This document shows positions 13,829 to 21,638 of a DNA stretch of 38,701 nucleotides, one piece after another. Under the pieces are notes generated by a model, which did no database searches, had not been told where the DNA came from, and was given only the letters and a program-made list of their open reading frames with translations. This stretch comes from a virus. The DNA lies in the IMG/VR virus record IMGVR_UViG_3300032288_005529, positions 1 to 38,701 of that record; one strand, 5' to 3'. The translations under genes were made by a program, and so were the position numbers. Position 1 is the first letter of the stretch. Each line of letters begins with the position of its first letter.

Positions 13829-14874
13829 TGCCTACCTCAGCAACATTGTTCACAGGCGGTGGCGGTGCAGATATTGGGTTAGAAATGGCGGGTTTTCACT
13901 CCCTATGGGGAATCGAACGAGATGAGGGAATCGCAGCCGCCGCCCAATTGAATTTACCCGAATCCCAAATTATTAATGCTTGTGTCTCCCAAGTTGACCC
14001 CCGGCTTTTAGAGCCAGTAGATCTATTGTGGCTTTCACCCCCTTGCCAACAATATTCACAAGCCCGCAGGGGTGATTTAGAAGATCACCAAGACAAAGAC
14101 GCAGGGGTATTTTGCCTCCCCTATATTGAAGCCCTTTGTCCGAAGTGGATCATTCTTGAAAATGTTCCGGGTTATGTCAAAGCAACATCCTTTAAAGAAA
14201 TCCTGGGATGCCTGCAACGATTAAATTATTTTTTCCACTGGAAAGTCATAAACGCGGCTGATCATGGCGTTCCTCAAAACAGAAACCGCTTGATTTTATG
14301 GGCAGTCAGAGAGGGTTTAAAACTCCCATTTTTCCCAGTTCCTCAACGTCGGATCGGATGGTATGAAGCCATATCTTACAATCTGACCGCGTTGCCCGAT
14401 TCAAAATTAGCGGACTGGCAAATCAAACGATTAGAGCAAGTCAAGGACAAGCTAACAGGAATCAGTCTGGTAGATGTGGGCAAAAATTGCACCCGTCCGG
14501 CAACAGTCAAGCCCAAAGACGAGCCGAGTTTTACTATTACAACGGATCACGTCAATAGCCACGCTCCCTTAGTCTTGATGCCTCGATGCGGAGCCAATAT
14601 TCAGTCCGCTACCCCATCTTTACCTCACGAACCAAGCTTTACAATCCGTGCTTTTGGAGAGGGTCGCAATACCCACTGGGCTGATGTGGTGAATTTGGAA
14701 GACTTAACCGCTAAACAAATCACCCCCGAAATTAGCGCGATTCTTCAGAGTTTCCCTGAAAGCTACCTCCTCCCAGAATCCAAATCTCTAGCCCAACGGA
14801 TTATCGGAAATGCAGTTCCCCCGCTATTAGCTAAAGCTTTGGGGACGGCTTTGATTGAATCCAAAGCTGTTTAA
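13828..14874 (+). CDS. DNA (cytosine-5) methyltransferase
   Basis: A 348-residue C5-MTase. Motif I LFTGGGGADIGLEMAG (7-22); catalytic PCQQYS with C73; ENVPG (about 111-115) for motif VI; QNRNR (150-154) for motif VIII; a C-terminal RIIGNAVPP motif X. Transfers methyl from SAM to cytosine in a site set by its target domain, which cannot be read by eye. No matching restriction gene is adjacent, so protection of phage DNA from host restriction is the likely role. Confidence 0.93.
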   Translation: MPTSATLFTGGGGADIGLEMAGFHSLWGIERDEGIAAAAQLNLPESQIINACVSQVDPRLLEPVDLLWLSPPCQQYSQARRGDLEDHQDKDAGVFCLPYIEALCPKWIILENVPGYVKATSFKEILGCLQRLNYFFHWKVINAADHGVPQNRNRLILWAVREGLKLPFFPVPQRRIGWYEAISYNLTALPDSKLADWQIKRLEQVKDKLTGISLVDVGKNCTRPATVKPKDEPSFTITTDHVNSHAPLVLMPRCGANIQSATPSLPHEPSFTIRAFGEGRNTHWADVVNLEDLTAKQITPEISAILQSFPESYLLPESKSLAQRIIGNAVPPLLAKALGTALIESKAV

Positions 14875-14900
14875 AAACATCAACAACACGGAGAAAACAA

Positions 14901-15821
14901 ATGTCAAACATCGAATGGACAGGAGAAACTTGGAACCCAATTATTGGATGCTCAAAAATTAGTGCTGGATGTCGAAATTGTTACGCTATAAACCAAGCTT
15001 TTCGTAACTGGAAAATGGCGGAAGGATTGCCAGAAAATAAGCGAGGGCGGTTGGCTTATTACGAAGGATTAACAAAAGGGTTTGACGACTGGACAGGAAA
15101 ACTTGTCTTTGTTCCTGAAGCGTTAGAGATTCCCTTAAAACGCAAGAAACCTCAGACATATTTTGTTAATTCAATGTCCGATATGTTCCATAAAAATGTT
15201 GAGGATGAATGGCTTGATGAAATCTTTGCTGTGATGGCATTGACCCCACAGCATACTTATCAAATTTTGACTAAACGACCGGAACGAATGCAGGAATATT
15301 TAAGCAATTCAGAAACAATTGAACGAATTGAAGAAGCGGGCTATGAGTTTTCTCACAATATGGATTGCTTAAATAACTGGCCCTTCCCGAATGTTTGGCT
15401 TGGTGTTTCAGTCGAAAATCAGAAAGTGGCTGATGAACGAATTCCTTTGCTTTTAGAAACACCCGCAGCAATTCGATTTCTAAGTTGTGAACCGCTATTG
15501 GAATTTGTCGATCTAAGTCGTTGGCTACCAATTCAATTAGAGGAATGTGGGTGGGAATATTGCCCGGAAATGGCTTCTCTGACTTTTGATTGGGTGATTG
15601 TTGGAGGGGAAAGTGGGCGTGGTGCGCGACGGTGTGATGTGCAATGGCTAGAGGAAATCACCGAACAATGCTTGGCTGCGGATGTAGCAGTTTTTGTTAA
15701 ACAGTTTGGCTCTAAACCCACAGGAATCGATATCAAGCTTTCCGACAAAAAAGGCGGAGATTTTAATCAGTTCCCTGAGTCTCTTCAGTTTCGACAAATG
15801 CCAAAACAATTAGGAGTCTAA
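14901..15821 (+). CDS. DUF5131 / phage Gp37-Gp68 family protein
   Basis: A 306-residue protein opening with IEWTGETWNPIIGCSKISAG and three Cys (C17, C24, C27), the signature of the Gp37/Gp68 (DUF5131) phage family. Related radical-SAM-like proteins bind an iron-sulfur cluster through such cysteines; activity is not proven for this family as far as I know. The conserved YFVNSMSDMFHKNV and ILTKRPERM segments and a GGESG near the end also fit. GGAG precedes the start. Placed after the cytosine methylase, so a DNA- or RNA-modification role is possible. Confidence 0.85.
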   Translation: MSNIEWTGETWNPIIGCSKISAGCRNCYAINQAFRNWKMAEGLPENKRGRLAYYEGLTKGFDDWTGKLVFVPEALEIPLKRKKPQTYFVNSMSDMFHKNVEDEWLDEIFAVMALTPQHTYQILTKRPERMQEYLSNSETIERIEEAGYEFSHNMDCLNNWPFPNVWLGVSVENQKVADERIPLLLETPAAIRFLSCEPLLEFVDLSRWLPIQLEECGWEYCPEMASLTFDWVIVGGESGRGARRCDVQWLEEITEQCLAADVAVFVKQFGSKPTGIDIKLSDKKGGDFNQFPESLQFRQMPKQLGV

Positions 15822-15825
15822 CACT

Positions 15826-16413
15826 ATGACCGCAGCAACTAACAAAACGATTGAAAGGAATTTAAGGGTGGGGGAATGGGTTGAATTAAACCCCCACAAA
15901 CGCCGACCATCTTACTTGATAAAAGGATCGGCGTGGCAAGTTGAAAGTTTTAATACACTTAAACAGACTTGCCAAATTACTAACTGTAAGGAAGGGGAAT
16001 TTCACAGATCGGAAATCCTTGATTTTGAGGAAATTTCCGATTCTTCCCCATTCAAGAAAACTGATATTGTCCAACTTAAAACCGATGCTCGGTATATTGG
16101 GCGAGTCATTAATTGTCAGGGTAATAAAATCAAGGTTCAATGGGCTTATGGAGGGCAGCAACAGACCCTTGATTCAGACAAGATTATCTTATTTATTAAG
16201 ATGATCAAAGGTGAGCAAATCGTTCTCAGTTCTTATCCGTTTAAAAAAGGCGATCGCGTTCACACCACAGACAAGAATTTTGGAAATGTGATTTTAACCG
16301 TAAGGGAATGTTACCCCTCTGGTATGGTCGGATTATCGTGTTCTTTTGATAGCCATTTATCCCTTCCCGGTATTGGATTAACGATTGTTGAGGAGGTGAG
16401 TAACGATGCTTAA
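15826..16413 (+). CDS. Hypothetical beta-rich protein
   Basis: A 195-residue protein with at least three short SH3/KOW-like beta units (RNLRVGEWVELNPHKRRPSY; DIVQLKTDARYIGRVINCQG; KKGDRVHTTDKNFGNVILTV). These look like tandem small barrels. Good ribosome-binding site (GGAG). Possibly an RNA or DNA binder; unassigned. Overlaps the next gene by eight bases. Confidence 0.6.
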   Translation: MTAATNKTIERNLRVGEWVELNPHKRRPSYLIKGSAWQVESFNTLKQTCQITNCKEGEFHRSEILDFEEISDSSPFKKTDIVQLKTDARYIGRVINCQGNKIKVQWAYGGQQQTLDSDKIILFIKMIKGEQIVLSSYPFKKGDRVHTTDKNFGNVILTVRECYPSGMVGLSCSFDSHLSLPGIGLTIVEEVSNDA

Positions 16414-16633
16414 ATCTTCAATTTTATTCACAGATCCACCTCGACAAATTGAACCTGATGGACAACTTTTAATATTCTGGGTTGACGAAGAACCGCCCGA
16501 TCCAGATGACTTTAAATCTCTAAGAGAGTACGAAAATCAGCATAAGATTTGGGCGGAGACTTACCCCGAATTGAATCAAGCTTTAATTCATCGCAATAAA
16601 CAAATAGAAGAGAGGATCAAATGTAATGGTTAA
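16406..16633 (+). CDS. Hypothetical acidic protein, 75 aa
   Basis: Rich in Asp, Glu and Pro in the centre (FWVDEEPPDPDDFKSLREYE). Overlaps both neighbours by eight bases, an operon-like arrangement. No family. Confidence 0.55.
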   Translation: MLKSSILFTDPPRQIEPDGQLLIFWVDEEPPDPDDFKSLREYENQHKIWAETYPELNQALIHRNKQIEERIKCNG

Positions 16634-16808
16634 AAAGTATAAATCAGTTTCCCGTGAACTCTTTGCAAAAGCTAAATCATTGGGATTGTCAACTTCATTC
16701 GATCAAATTTTGCCAGATCTTCGGGATAGCGATCGCCTAAGAAACTCCTCTCCTTATGATGTCGATGATCGGTTATTTGCATATATTCCAGACAGTCAAA
16801 ACGAATAA
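16626..16808 (+). CDS. Hypothetical protein, 60 aa
   Basis: Basic N-terminus (MVKKYKSVSRELFAKAKSLG) and acidic C-terminus. Eight-base overlap with the previous gene; contains a HIP1 octamer (16729-16736). Followed by a hairpin at 16823-16850. No family. Confidence 0.55.
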   Translation: MVKKYKSVSRELFAKAKSLGLSTSFDQILPDLRDSDRLRNSSPYDVDDRLFAYIPDSQNE

Positions 16809-16822
16809 TTTCTAACACAAAA

Positions 16823-16850
16823 AACCGGATTAACAGCAATTAATCCGGTT
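16823..16850 (+). terminator. Hairpin after gene 16626-16808
   Basis: An 11-bp perfect stem (16823-16833 with 16840-16850, 6-nt loop), but no T-run follows on the plus strand. It may be a weak terminator or an mRNA processing/protection hairpin between the upstream genes and the 16883 gene. Confidence 0.5.
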
Positions 16851-16882
16851 ATCAAACCCAGTTATTTTAGGAGAGGATTACT

Positions 16883-17272
16883 ATGTCCAGAATAGCACAA
16901 AAAGGATTTGGAAAACCAAAACTAACAGAAACTCACCAAACCTTTAGGGTTGAATATAAAGCCGTCAACCCTAACGATCCCGATGATGAGCAAGACATTG
17001 AAACCGTTTTTTATAAAGTTCCTTTGAGCAAAGGAACCGCAGAGGATAGACGGTATTTAGTCGCTGCTACTGTTGCCTGTTATTTTGAATCGGAACAAGG
17101 AAAAGAGAAGGGGGTTAATCTGGCTTTTATCTGGAATTCAGAAGCCGCTAATTTTGAGCCAATGTGTCAGCTGTCGTCCATCCCAATTCCAGGGGCGCAA
17201 GTTCTGAATCTTGCAGGATTAAATGTTGAGAAAAGCTTGAAAAATCTAAGTAAAAAAGTTAAGGGGGTTTAG
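16883..17272 (+). CDS. Hypothetical protein, 129 aa
   Basis: Starts after a very strong AGGAGAGGA. Contains a beta-rich N-terminus (QTFRVEYKAVNPNDPDDEQD) and a C-terminal LNLAGLNVEKSLKNLSKKVK. The strong ribosome site suggests abundant expression. Possibly a small single-strand-binding or accessory protein, but no diagnostic motif was seen. Confidence 0.6.
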   Translation: MSRIAQKGFGKPKLTETHQTFRVEYKAVNPNDPDDEQDIETVFYKVPLSKGTAEDRRYLVAATVACYFESEQGKEKGVNLAFIWNSEAANFEPMCQLSSIPIPGAQVLNLAGLNVEKSLKNLSKKVKGV

Positions 17273-17276
17273 AATA

Positions 17277-17531
17277 ATGTTCGGAACAAAGTATGAAGTG
17301 GCGAAAATCCTTAGTCTTGGAAATCCTGATAGTGTCAAGCACTATCACAAACGATGGATCGATGGCATTCACTTCTATAAATGCCCAGGGGGGAGACAAT
17401 CAGGCTATAGGTATAATATCCCTTTGATTGAGCATTGGCTTCAGTGCCATGAAAATCTTGATAGTAGGGAACACATTAACGCGATGGCTGCTTATCAAAA
17501 ATCTCTAAATCCCAAAAAGAATAAAGCTTAA
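17277..17531 (+). CDS. Excisionase-like DNA-binding protein
   Basis: An 84-residue protein. KYEVAKILSLGNPDSVKHYH then WIDGIHFYKCPGGRQSGYRY, then NIPLIEHWL is the layout of small MerR/Xis-type winged helix proteins used by cyanobacterial integrases as recombination directionality factors. It lies about 2.8 kb upstream of attP and the integrase, at the end of the rightward operon. Role inferred from pattern and position. Confidence 0.6.
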   Translation: MFGTKYEVAKILSLGNPDSVKHYHKRWIDGIHFYKCPGGRQSGYRYNIPLIEHWLQCHENLDSREHINAMAAYQKSLNPKKNKA

Positions 17532-17537
17532 AAGTAA

Positions 17538-17561
17538 AACCCGTTGGAAGGTCAACGGGTT
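17538..17561. terminator. Terminator between convergent operons
   Basis: Perfect 9-bp stem AACCCGTTG/CAACGGGTT with a 6-nt loop, located right after the stop of the excisionase-like gene and before the leftward zinc-finger frame. Stems of this kind serve both directions; the T-run is weak. Confidence 0.6.
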
Positions 17562-17566
17562 AAATT

Positions 17567-17704
17567 CTATCTGTATTTATGGTTTGGTCGTTTCTTCCGT
17601 TCAGGATTTTGCTCTCGATGTTCTTTGCAGAATCCTGAACGATTTTGTGGGGAAAGCCTAGCCCCACAAGTTTTACAAAATTTAGGCTTTTTGAAATCGA
17701 CTCT
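17567..17704 (-). CDS. Small zinc-finger frame without a start codon
   Basis: An open 45-codon frame ending KFCKTCGARLSPQNRSG, FCKEHREQNPERKKRPNHKY. It has a C-x2-C ... C-x2-H pattern and is clearly homologous to the gene at 22216-22359. No ATG, GTG or TTG lies between the preceding in-frame stop and the conserved part; the upstream gene 17682-18038 overlaps it one frame away. It may be made by frameshift, be decayed, or act as RNA (it keeps an 11-bp stem, 17598-17608 with 17631-17641). Confidence 0.5.
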   Translation of the reverse strand, partial: RVDFKKPKFCKTCGARLSPQNRSGFCKEHREQNPERKKRPNHKYR

Positions 17705-18038
17705 TCAGAGCCTCTAAGTCTTCCTGGGAATCATCAAAGCAATGCTCCTCACGGAATAGGGCATAATGCAGTTCAGTTAATTCCCCATAGCACGGGGTAT
17801 CACAAAACTTGACCGCTTCGTTAAAATCCCATTCCCCCATTCGTTTCTTGCTGCTTCCCATGCGTTCGGCTGTATGTTCACGGACTGACGGCCCACCATA
17901 ACCACCGCTTGCTCCTGTCACGAAACAGGCAACTGAATTAGCGAAAGCTGCATGATGTTGGTTCGGTGCGTCGGGGTGAGTTGCCTTGCCTAATTCGTAG
18001 GCTTTCTTGAGGATTTCAGAATAATTATCAATGTTCAT
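17682..18038 (-). CDS. Hypothetical protein, 118 aa
   Basis: Start at ATG 18038 with AAAGGAAAC upstream; a longer frame would run through the small membrane gene. Contains HHAAFANSVACFVTGASGGY and a Cys/His-containing C-terminal half (VKFCDTPCYGELTELHYALF). No family recognised. Third gene of the leftward unit headed by the PcfJ-like gene. Confidence 0.6.
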   Translation of the reverse strand: MNIDNYSEILKKAYELGKATHPDAPNQHHAAFANSVACFVTGASGGYGGPSVREHTAERMGSSKKRMGEWDFNEAVKFCDTPCYGELTELHYALFREEHCFDDSQEDLEALKSRFQKA

Positions 18039-18049
18039 GGTGGTTTCCT

Positions 18050-18145
18050 TTAGTAGCTGAATTTGCGAAGTAGGTAGGCTGTGAGGATGCCACAGCCAGC
18101 ACCTAGCAAAGATTCGAGAACGATAGAGAGAATTTGTTGAGACAT
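18050..18145 (-). CDS. Tiny membrane peptide, 31 aa
   Basis: Begins four bases after the stop region of the PcfJ-like gene. Hydrophobic stretch ILSIVLESLLGAGCGILTAY with a small-residue GxGxG-like motif, then LLRKFSY: one predicted membrane helix with a basic C-terminus. Missed by length filters. Function unknown. Confidence 0.5.
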   Translation of the reverse strand: MSQQILSIVLESLLGAGCGILTAYLLRKFSY

Positions 18146-18147
18146 TT

Positions 18148-19977
18148 TTAGTTACAGAGGTTTGCTTGAGACAGCGCATTTAACACTGAACTCCGTAGAT
18201 TGTCGGGTGCGCTACTGTTCCGGTAGCCATAGAATTGTTGGCAAGAATAAGAATTTCCTGCTTTGATCATCTCAACGGTATGAGTAACTCGCCCTTGTTC
18301 CCGAACCGCGAGGATAATAGAGCGACCGCTATTGACCGCTTGCCCATATCCCCCGACGCAGTGAGACAGTTGCTCACCCCATAGCTTCAGTTGAGCGTTA
18401 CAGGTTGGGATTTCCAGTTCCCAACTACCATCAACGGCACAGAGTCCTTGAACCCGCTTGAAGTCAGGGTTGACTTTCAATTCGTAGTCCGGTTGACGAC
18501 GGACATATTCTTTGGCTAGTGTTTCGTGAACAGTTAACCAACACCGCACCCGACCCAGTTCAGGGAAACCCCCATCAGTTTCGCCTAATTGCTTGTACAG
18601 ATACCCGGTATCGCGGACTAGGTTGTTGTCAACGGGGTTGACTTCACCCCGAACCTTAAAGGTTGTGGTCTGAATCATTCTTAAAGCAACCTCTGGGGAA
18701 AGTGATTTCAAGAAAGCGATCGCATCTTCCTGAAACCCGATAACGGAATCTTCAGGAAGATTCAGATATTTTTGCAATAGGTCGGCGTTCCCATTAACTA
18801 ACACCATCGCCCATTTGCGGGGTGTAGGGGAGCTATTTTGGAATGCTCTGACCGTCGCTTTTCCTGCTGTACCGAATAGGTGTTCACAGGCTTTAGCGGG
18901 TGACAGGAAATCAACCAAACCCAATAACAGTTGATCAGAGTTTTTGGACTGATTTAAATCAGTCCAGGGAAGCGACTCATGGGGAAGATTTAGGACAACT
19001 TCTAGTAGTGTTTGATAGTATTTTTTGGCGTATCGGTCGCCGTTGCCATACACCATAAACAGAGGCAACAGTTCAACAAATGACATCCGAGATAGTTCTC
19101 GGAATTTTGCCCAAAAAGCCATTGTTAGTTCATGGCGGTTGTAGGTTTCCGCATGGTATGGGGACTTCCATCCCAGGGAATGATAACCTTTCCATCCAGT
19201 GCTAACGCCTTGATTAATTCCTTCCCATGCCAGTTTTGCTAGAAAGCGGCTTTTTACCGACATCCGACCAATACGTTCGGCAATCCCTTTCGGGAGGTCT
19301 CCACACCATTTCCATGCACGGGCGCAGTCAGGGAGTCGCCATATATTACCAATGCGGTCGTTGACCTCAAAGGCGTTGGCGTTGACCATTACCTTCTTAA
19401 CCCATAACGGGAGTCGGTTAAAGTTGGGGGTAGTAGCAATTGCCAACACCACTGGCTTGTGAACCTGGTAACAGGAATCCCAAGACCGTTTGGGATTCAT
19501 CACCTCTTTGTAGAGGTTTAAAAAGCGTTCGGCTTGCCATTCGTAGCGGATACCGATATCCAGCAGCGCACCCGAAGCAAGCCTAAATTGAGCATCGGGA
19601 TATTCATCATGCCCCAACTTACAAGTTATTAAGTCTTCAGTCCGTGATCTTGCCCAGTACCGGAGTTCTTTGACGGCAGCCCAATCTTTTTTTGCCTGGC
19701 TTAAATTAAATTGTTTGTTGCGTGTTGTGGCGTTGTAACACTGCCACGCTAAAAATTTTGCACCTTGGCTTTTCCCTTCTAACAGTTGGAGGAATTGCTC
19801 ATACCCATCTTCGGGTAGGGACTGGATAAACTCAATTTCCTCAATGGTTAAATCTCGTGAGTTTAGCTGAAACGTATTTTCTAGTCGCCCCGCTATGAGG
19901 TTAACCCCTTCCTCAAAAAGAGCTTCCTGTAAAGTTTGACTATTGCGGACACGCGGGGATTTTTTTGAGTTTGACAT
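18148..19977 (-). CDS. PcfJ-like protein
   Basis: A 609-residue protein. The C-terminal segment LWGEQLSHCVGGYGQAVNSG, ILAVREQGRVTHTVEMIKAG and YSCQQFYGYRNSS matches the PcfJ-like domain (L.HCVG.Y ... R......T.E ... Q..G..N). That family is known from conjugative plasmids and scattered mobile elements; its biochemical role is not established. The rest is helical and unassigned. Transcribed from the promoter-plus-leader repeat at 20007-20088. Contains a HIP1 site (18716-18723). Confidence 0.65.
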   Translation of the reverse strand: MSNSKKSPRVRNSQTLQEALFEEGVNLIAGRLENTFQLNSRDLTIEEIEFIQSLPEDGYEQFLQLLEGKSQGAKFLAWQCYNATTRNKQFNLSQAKKDWAAVKELRYWARSRTEDLITCKLGHDEYPDAQFRLASGALLDIGIRYEWQAERFLNLYKEVMNPKRSWDSCYQVHKPVVLAIATTPNFNRLPLWVKKVMVNANAFEVNDRIGNIWRLPDCARAWKWCGDLPKGIAERIGRMSVKSRFLAKLAWEGINQGVSTGWKGYHSLGWKSPYHAETYNRHELTMAFWAKFRELSRMSFVELLPLFMVYGNGDRYAKKYYQTLLEVVLNLPHESLPWTDLNQSKNSDQLLLGLVDFLSPAKACEHLFGTAGKATVRAFQNSSPTPRKWAMVLVNGNADLLQKYLNLPEDSVIGFQEDAIAFLKSLSPEVALRMIQTTTFKVRGEVNPVDNNLVRDTGYLYKQLGETDGGFPELGRVRCWLTVHETLAKEYVRRQPDYELKVNPDFKRVQGLCAVDGSWELEIPTCNAQLKLWGEQLSHCVGGYGQAVNSGRSIILAVREQGRVTHTVEMIKAGNSYSCQQFYGYRNSSAPDNLRSSVLNALSQANLCN

Positions 19978-20006
19978 GGTATTATTCCTTTAGTGATTTT
20001 TTCACT

Positions 20007-20088
20007 CAAGGGTAGAGTTTGATTTCCGGTCGGCTCTACCCTTGCCCTATTTATAATTTACCCCCCACTTCTTAGAATGTCAAGGGGT
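20007..20088 (-). promoter_or_regulatory. Promoter and 5' leader hairpin, left copy
   Basis: Minus-strand TTGACA (20078-20083), then an A/T-rich -10 region TAAATTATAAA. The 55-bp block 20034-20088 matches 21531-21585 at 53 of 55 positions in inverted orientation. The transcript starts with an 11-bp stem: 20034-20044 with 20007-20017. Drives the PcfJ-like gene leftward. Confidence 0.75.
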
Positions 20089-20169
20089 AGGGGGAGAAAG
20101 TGTAAAATTTTTTCGATTTAGGTTGTAAATTTTGATCATCCACTGGGATCTCACCCTTTAAAAACTCCT

Positions 20170-20192
20170 AATCCCTTGATAAACAAGGGGTT
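20170..20192 (+). terminator. Hairpin with T-run upstream of attP
   Basis: AATCCCTTG (20170-20178) pairs with CAAGGGGTT (20184-20192), then TTGAG. No plus-strand gene precedes it, so it may insulate attP or the integrase from leftward read-around. Confidence 0.4.
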
Positions 20193-20205
20193 TTGAGAAC
20201 ACAAA

Positions 20206-20252
20206 ATACTTTGGGGTAGTAGGGGTCGTGGGTTCAAATCCCGCCGCTCCGA
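20206..20252 (+). other. attP: 3' half of tRNA-Pro(GGG)
   Basis: Canonical tRNA geometry without a 5' half. Anticodon arm ATACT / loop TTGGGGT / AGTAG (anticodon GGG), variable GGGTC, T-arm GTGGG TTCAAAT CCCGC, acceptor strand CGCTCCG, discriminator A. No D-arm or 5' acceptor strand precedes it. A partial tRNA next to an integrase gene is the standard form of attP, which rebuilds the host tRNA on integration. A terminator follows, as after a tRNA gene. Confidence 0.82.
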
Positions 20253-20259
20253 TAAAGCT

Positions 20260-20294
20260 AAAAGCCGGATTCTATAAGGAGTCTGGCTTTTTGA
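20260..20294 (+). terminator. Terminator following the attP tRNA fragment
   Basis: AAAGCCGGA (20261-20269) pairs with TCTGGCTTT (20282-20290), one G-U, then TTT. It would terminate the rebuilt host tRNA-Pro transcript after integration and keep it out of the integrase gene. Confidence 0.7.
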
Positions 20295-20329
20295 CTATCT
20301 AGGGGGTGACACCCCTCTATGGGACATCA

Positions 20330-20357
20330 TTAGACAGCATTAGGCTATATTAGACAG
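20330..20357 (+). repeat. Direct repeats, possible integrase arm sites
   Basis: TTAGACAG at 20330 and again at 20350, exactly 20 bp apart, with CATTAG repeated in between. Lies between attP and the integrase start, where arm-type binding sites are expected. A small palindrome AGGGGGTGACACCCCT (20301-20316) is nearby. Confidence 0.4.
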
Positions 20358-20374
20358 ATTATTGATCATCGAAT

Positions 20375-21523
20375 GTGACACAGCCACAGCAGCCGCAACG
20401 CAAGAAAGCACCCAAGGGAAGTGTACAGATTAGGGTTGTCACCAGTTCCGCCGGGGTAGACTGGCTCCGGTTGGTATGGTCGCACCGGGGGAAGCGATAT
20501 TTTCTGAGTTTGGGATTGGAAGACAACCCTCTGAATCGGATGGTGGCTCAAAAGTTAGCTCTACAAATTCAAGGGGATCTCGTGACTGGAAACTTTGATC
20601 CATCCCTTAAGAAGTACAAGCCACAAAACGAGATTGAGACTAAACCCACGACAATTTCAATTATTAAGTTAGTTGAGCAATATTTAGAATATAAACAACA
20701 GCAAATAGAGTCCGAGACGCTAGAAAAATATAAAGGATTTCTACCTCGAATTCGTCAATATTTTGGAGATAGGGACTTAACCGAAAAATTAGCCTTTGGT
20801 TTCCGTGATTGGCTTTTAGAAATCAATGAACCCATCACAGTTAGAGAGAGAATTGTGTTTTTAAATGCTGTGTATAATTGGGCTGTCAAACGTCAATTAG
20901 TTTCTTGGAATCCTTGGAGTGAAGTTGTTGTTAAAGTTCCACCAAAGCGACAACCTAAACCCTTTTCAGTTCAGGAAATTAAGTTGATTTTGAAAGGATT
21001 TGCAGAGGATCAATACTATTCCCATTATTTGCCTTATGTTGAATTTCTGTTGGGTGTTGGCTGTCGTCCGGGCGAGGCGAACGGATTGCAGTGGAAGCAC
21101 GTTTTAGAAGACTGTTCGGAGGTTTTGATTACTTGCAAAATGACCGTCAAAGGTGAAAGGAAAACGACGAAGACTAACCGCGATCGCTTGATTCCTTTAC
21201 CTCCACGCCTTCAAGCTATTCTTAAGTCGATCCGTCATAACCCTGATCCTGATGCTCCGGTATTCACCACGCCGCGTGGATTGCCGATTGACTCGCACAA
21301 CTTCAGAAATCGCGCCTGGAAACAAGTTTTAGCTAAGGTTGGGGTTGAATATCGCAAGCCTGGTAACTGTCGCCACACCTTAATATCTCACGGGTTATCG
21401 CAAGGGAAGAGTCCCGCAGAAATGGCTCAATTGGTGGGGAATCAGGTCGAGACGATTTACAACCACTATGCAGGGAGTGTGATCCATCGCCCCTCGCTGC
21501 CTGTCTTGCTAGAGGAAGAATAA
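20375..21523 (+). CDS. int: Tyrosine recombinase / phage integrase
   Basis: 382 residues from GTG 20375, the only start after an in-frame stop. The N-terminal arm-binding part (KGSVQIRVVTSSAGVDWLRL) is typical of cyanobacterial integrases; the core-binding domain spans about 95-185. Catalytic: R231 (GVGCRPGEANGL), K near 263, R333-H334 (NCRHTLISHG), nucleophile Y365 (TIYNHYAG). LVGN stands where most have LGH, as in related cyanobacterial integrases. Acts at the adjacent attP in tRNA-Pro. Confidence 0.93.
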   Translation: MTQPQQPQRKKAPKGSVQIRVVTSSAGVDWLRLVWSHRGKRYFLSLGLEDNPLNRMVAQKLALQIQGDLVTGNFDPSLKKYKPQNEIETKPTTISIIKLVEQYLEYKQQQIESETLEKYKGFLPRIRQYFGDRDLTEKLAFGFRDWLLEINEPITVRERIVFLNAVYNWAVKRQLVSWNPWSEVVVKVPPKRQPKPFSVQEIKLILKGFAEDQYYSHYLPYVEFLLGVGCRPGEANGLQWKHVLEDCSEVLITCKMTVKGERKTTKTNRDRLIPLPPRLQAILKSIRHNPDPDAPVFTTPRGLPIDSHNFRNRAWKQVLAKVGVEYRKPGNCRHTLISHGLSQGKSPAEMAQLVGNQVETIYNHYAGSVIHRPSLPVLLEEE

Positions 21524-21530
21524 TTTTTTC

Positions 21531-21613
21531 ACCCCTTGACATTCTAAAAAGTGGGGGGTAAATTATAAATAGGGCAAGGGGAGAGTTGATTTTGCAGTCT
21601 AGCTCTCCCCTTG
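21531..21613 (+). promoter_or_regulatory. Promoter and 5' leader hairpin, right copy
   Basis: TTGACA (21536-21541), 17 bp, TAAATT (21559-21564) with TATAAA just downstream. The leader forms an 11-bp stem CAAGGGGAGAG (21575-21585) with CTCTCCCCTTG (21603-21613). The left copy has a T-A pair where this has G-C, a compensatory change. Drives gene 21639-21896. Confidence 0.75.
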
Positions 21614-21638
21614 CAGTGAACGACACTAAGAGGATTAT

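Noticed and set aside
13828-14874. Type II restriction-modification system
   Set aside because: No endonuclease-like gene adjoins either methylase; the nearest nuclease (1297-1611) is 12 kb away and looks like a repair/resolvase type.
16823-16850. Strong rho-independent terminator
   Set aside because: The stem is perfect but no T-run follows, and the next gene is likely in the same operon; kept only as a hairpin.
17682-18179. Longer 165-codon version of the 118-residue gene
   Set aside because: The extra N-terminus overlaps the 31-codon membrane gene and the PcfJ-like gene end; ATG 18038 has a ribosome site.
20206-20252. Functional tRNA-Pro gene
   Set aside because: No 5' acceptor strand or D-arm precedes the anticodon arm; it is a 3' fragment as expected for attP.
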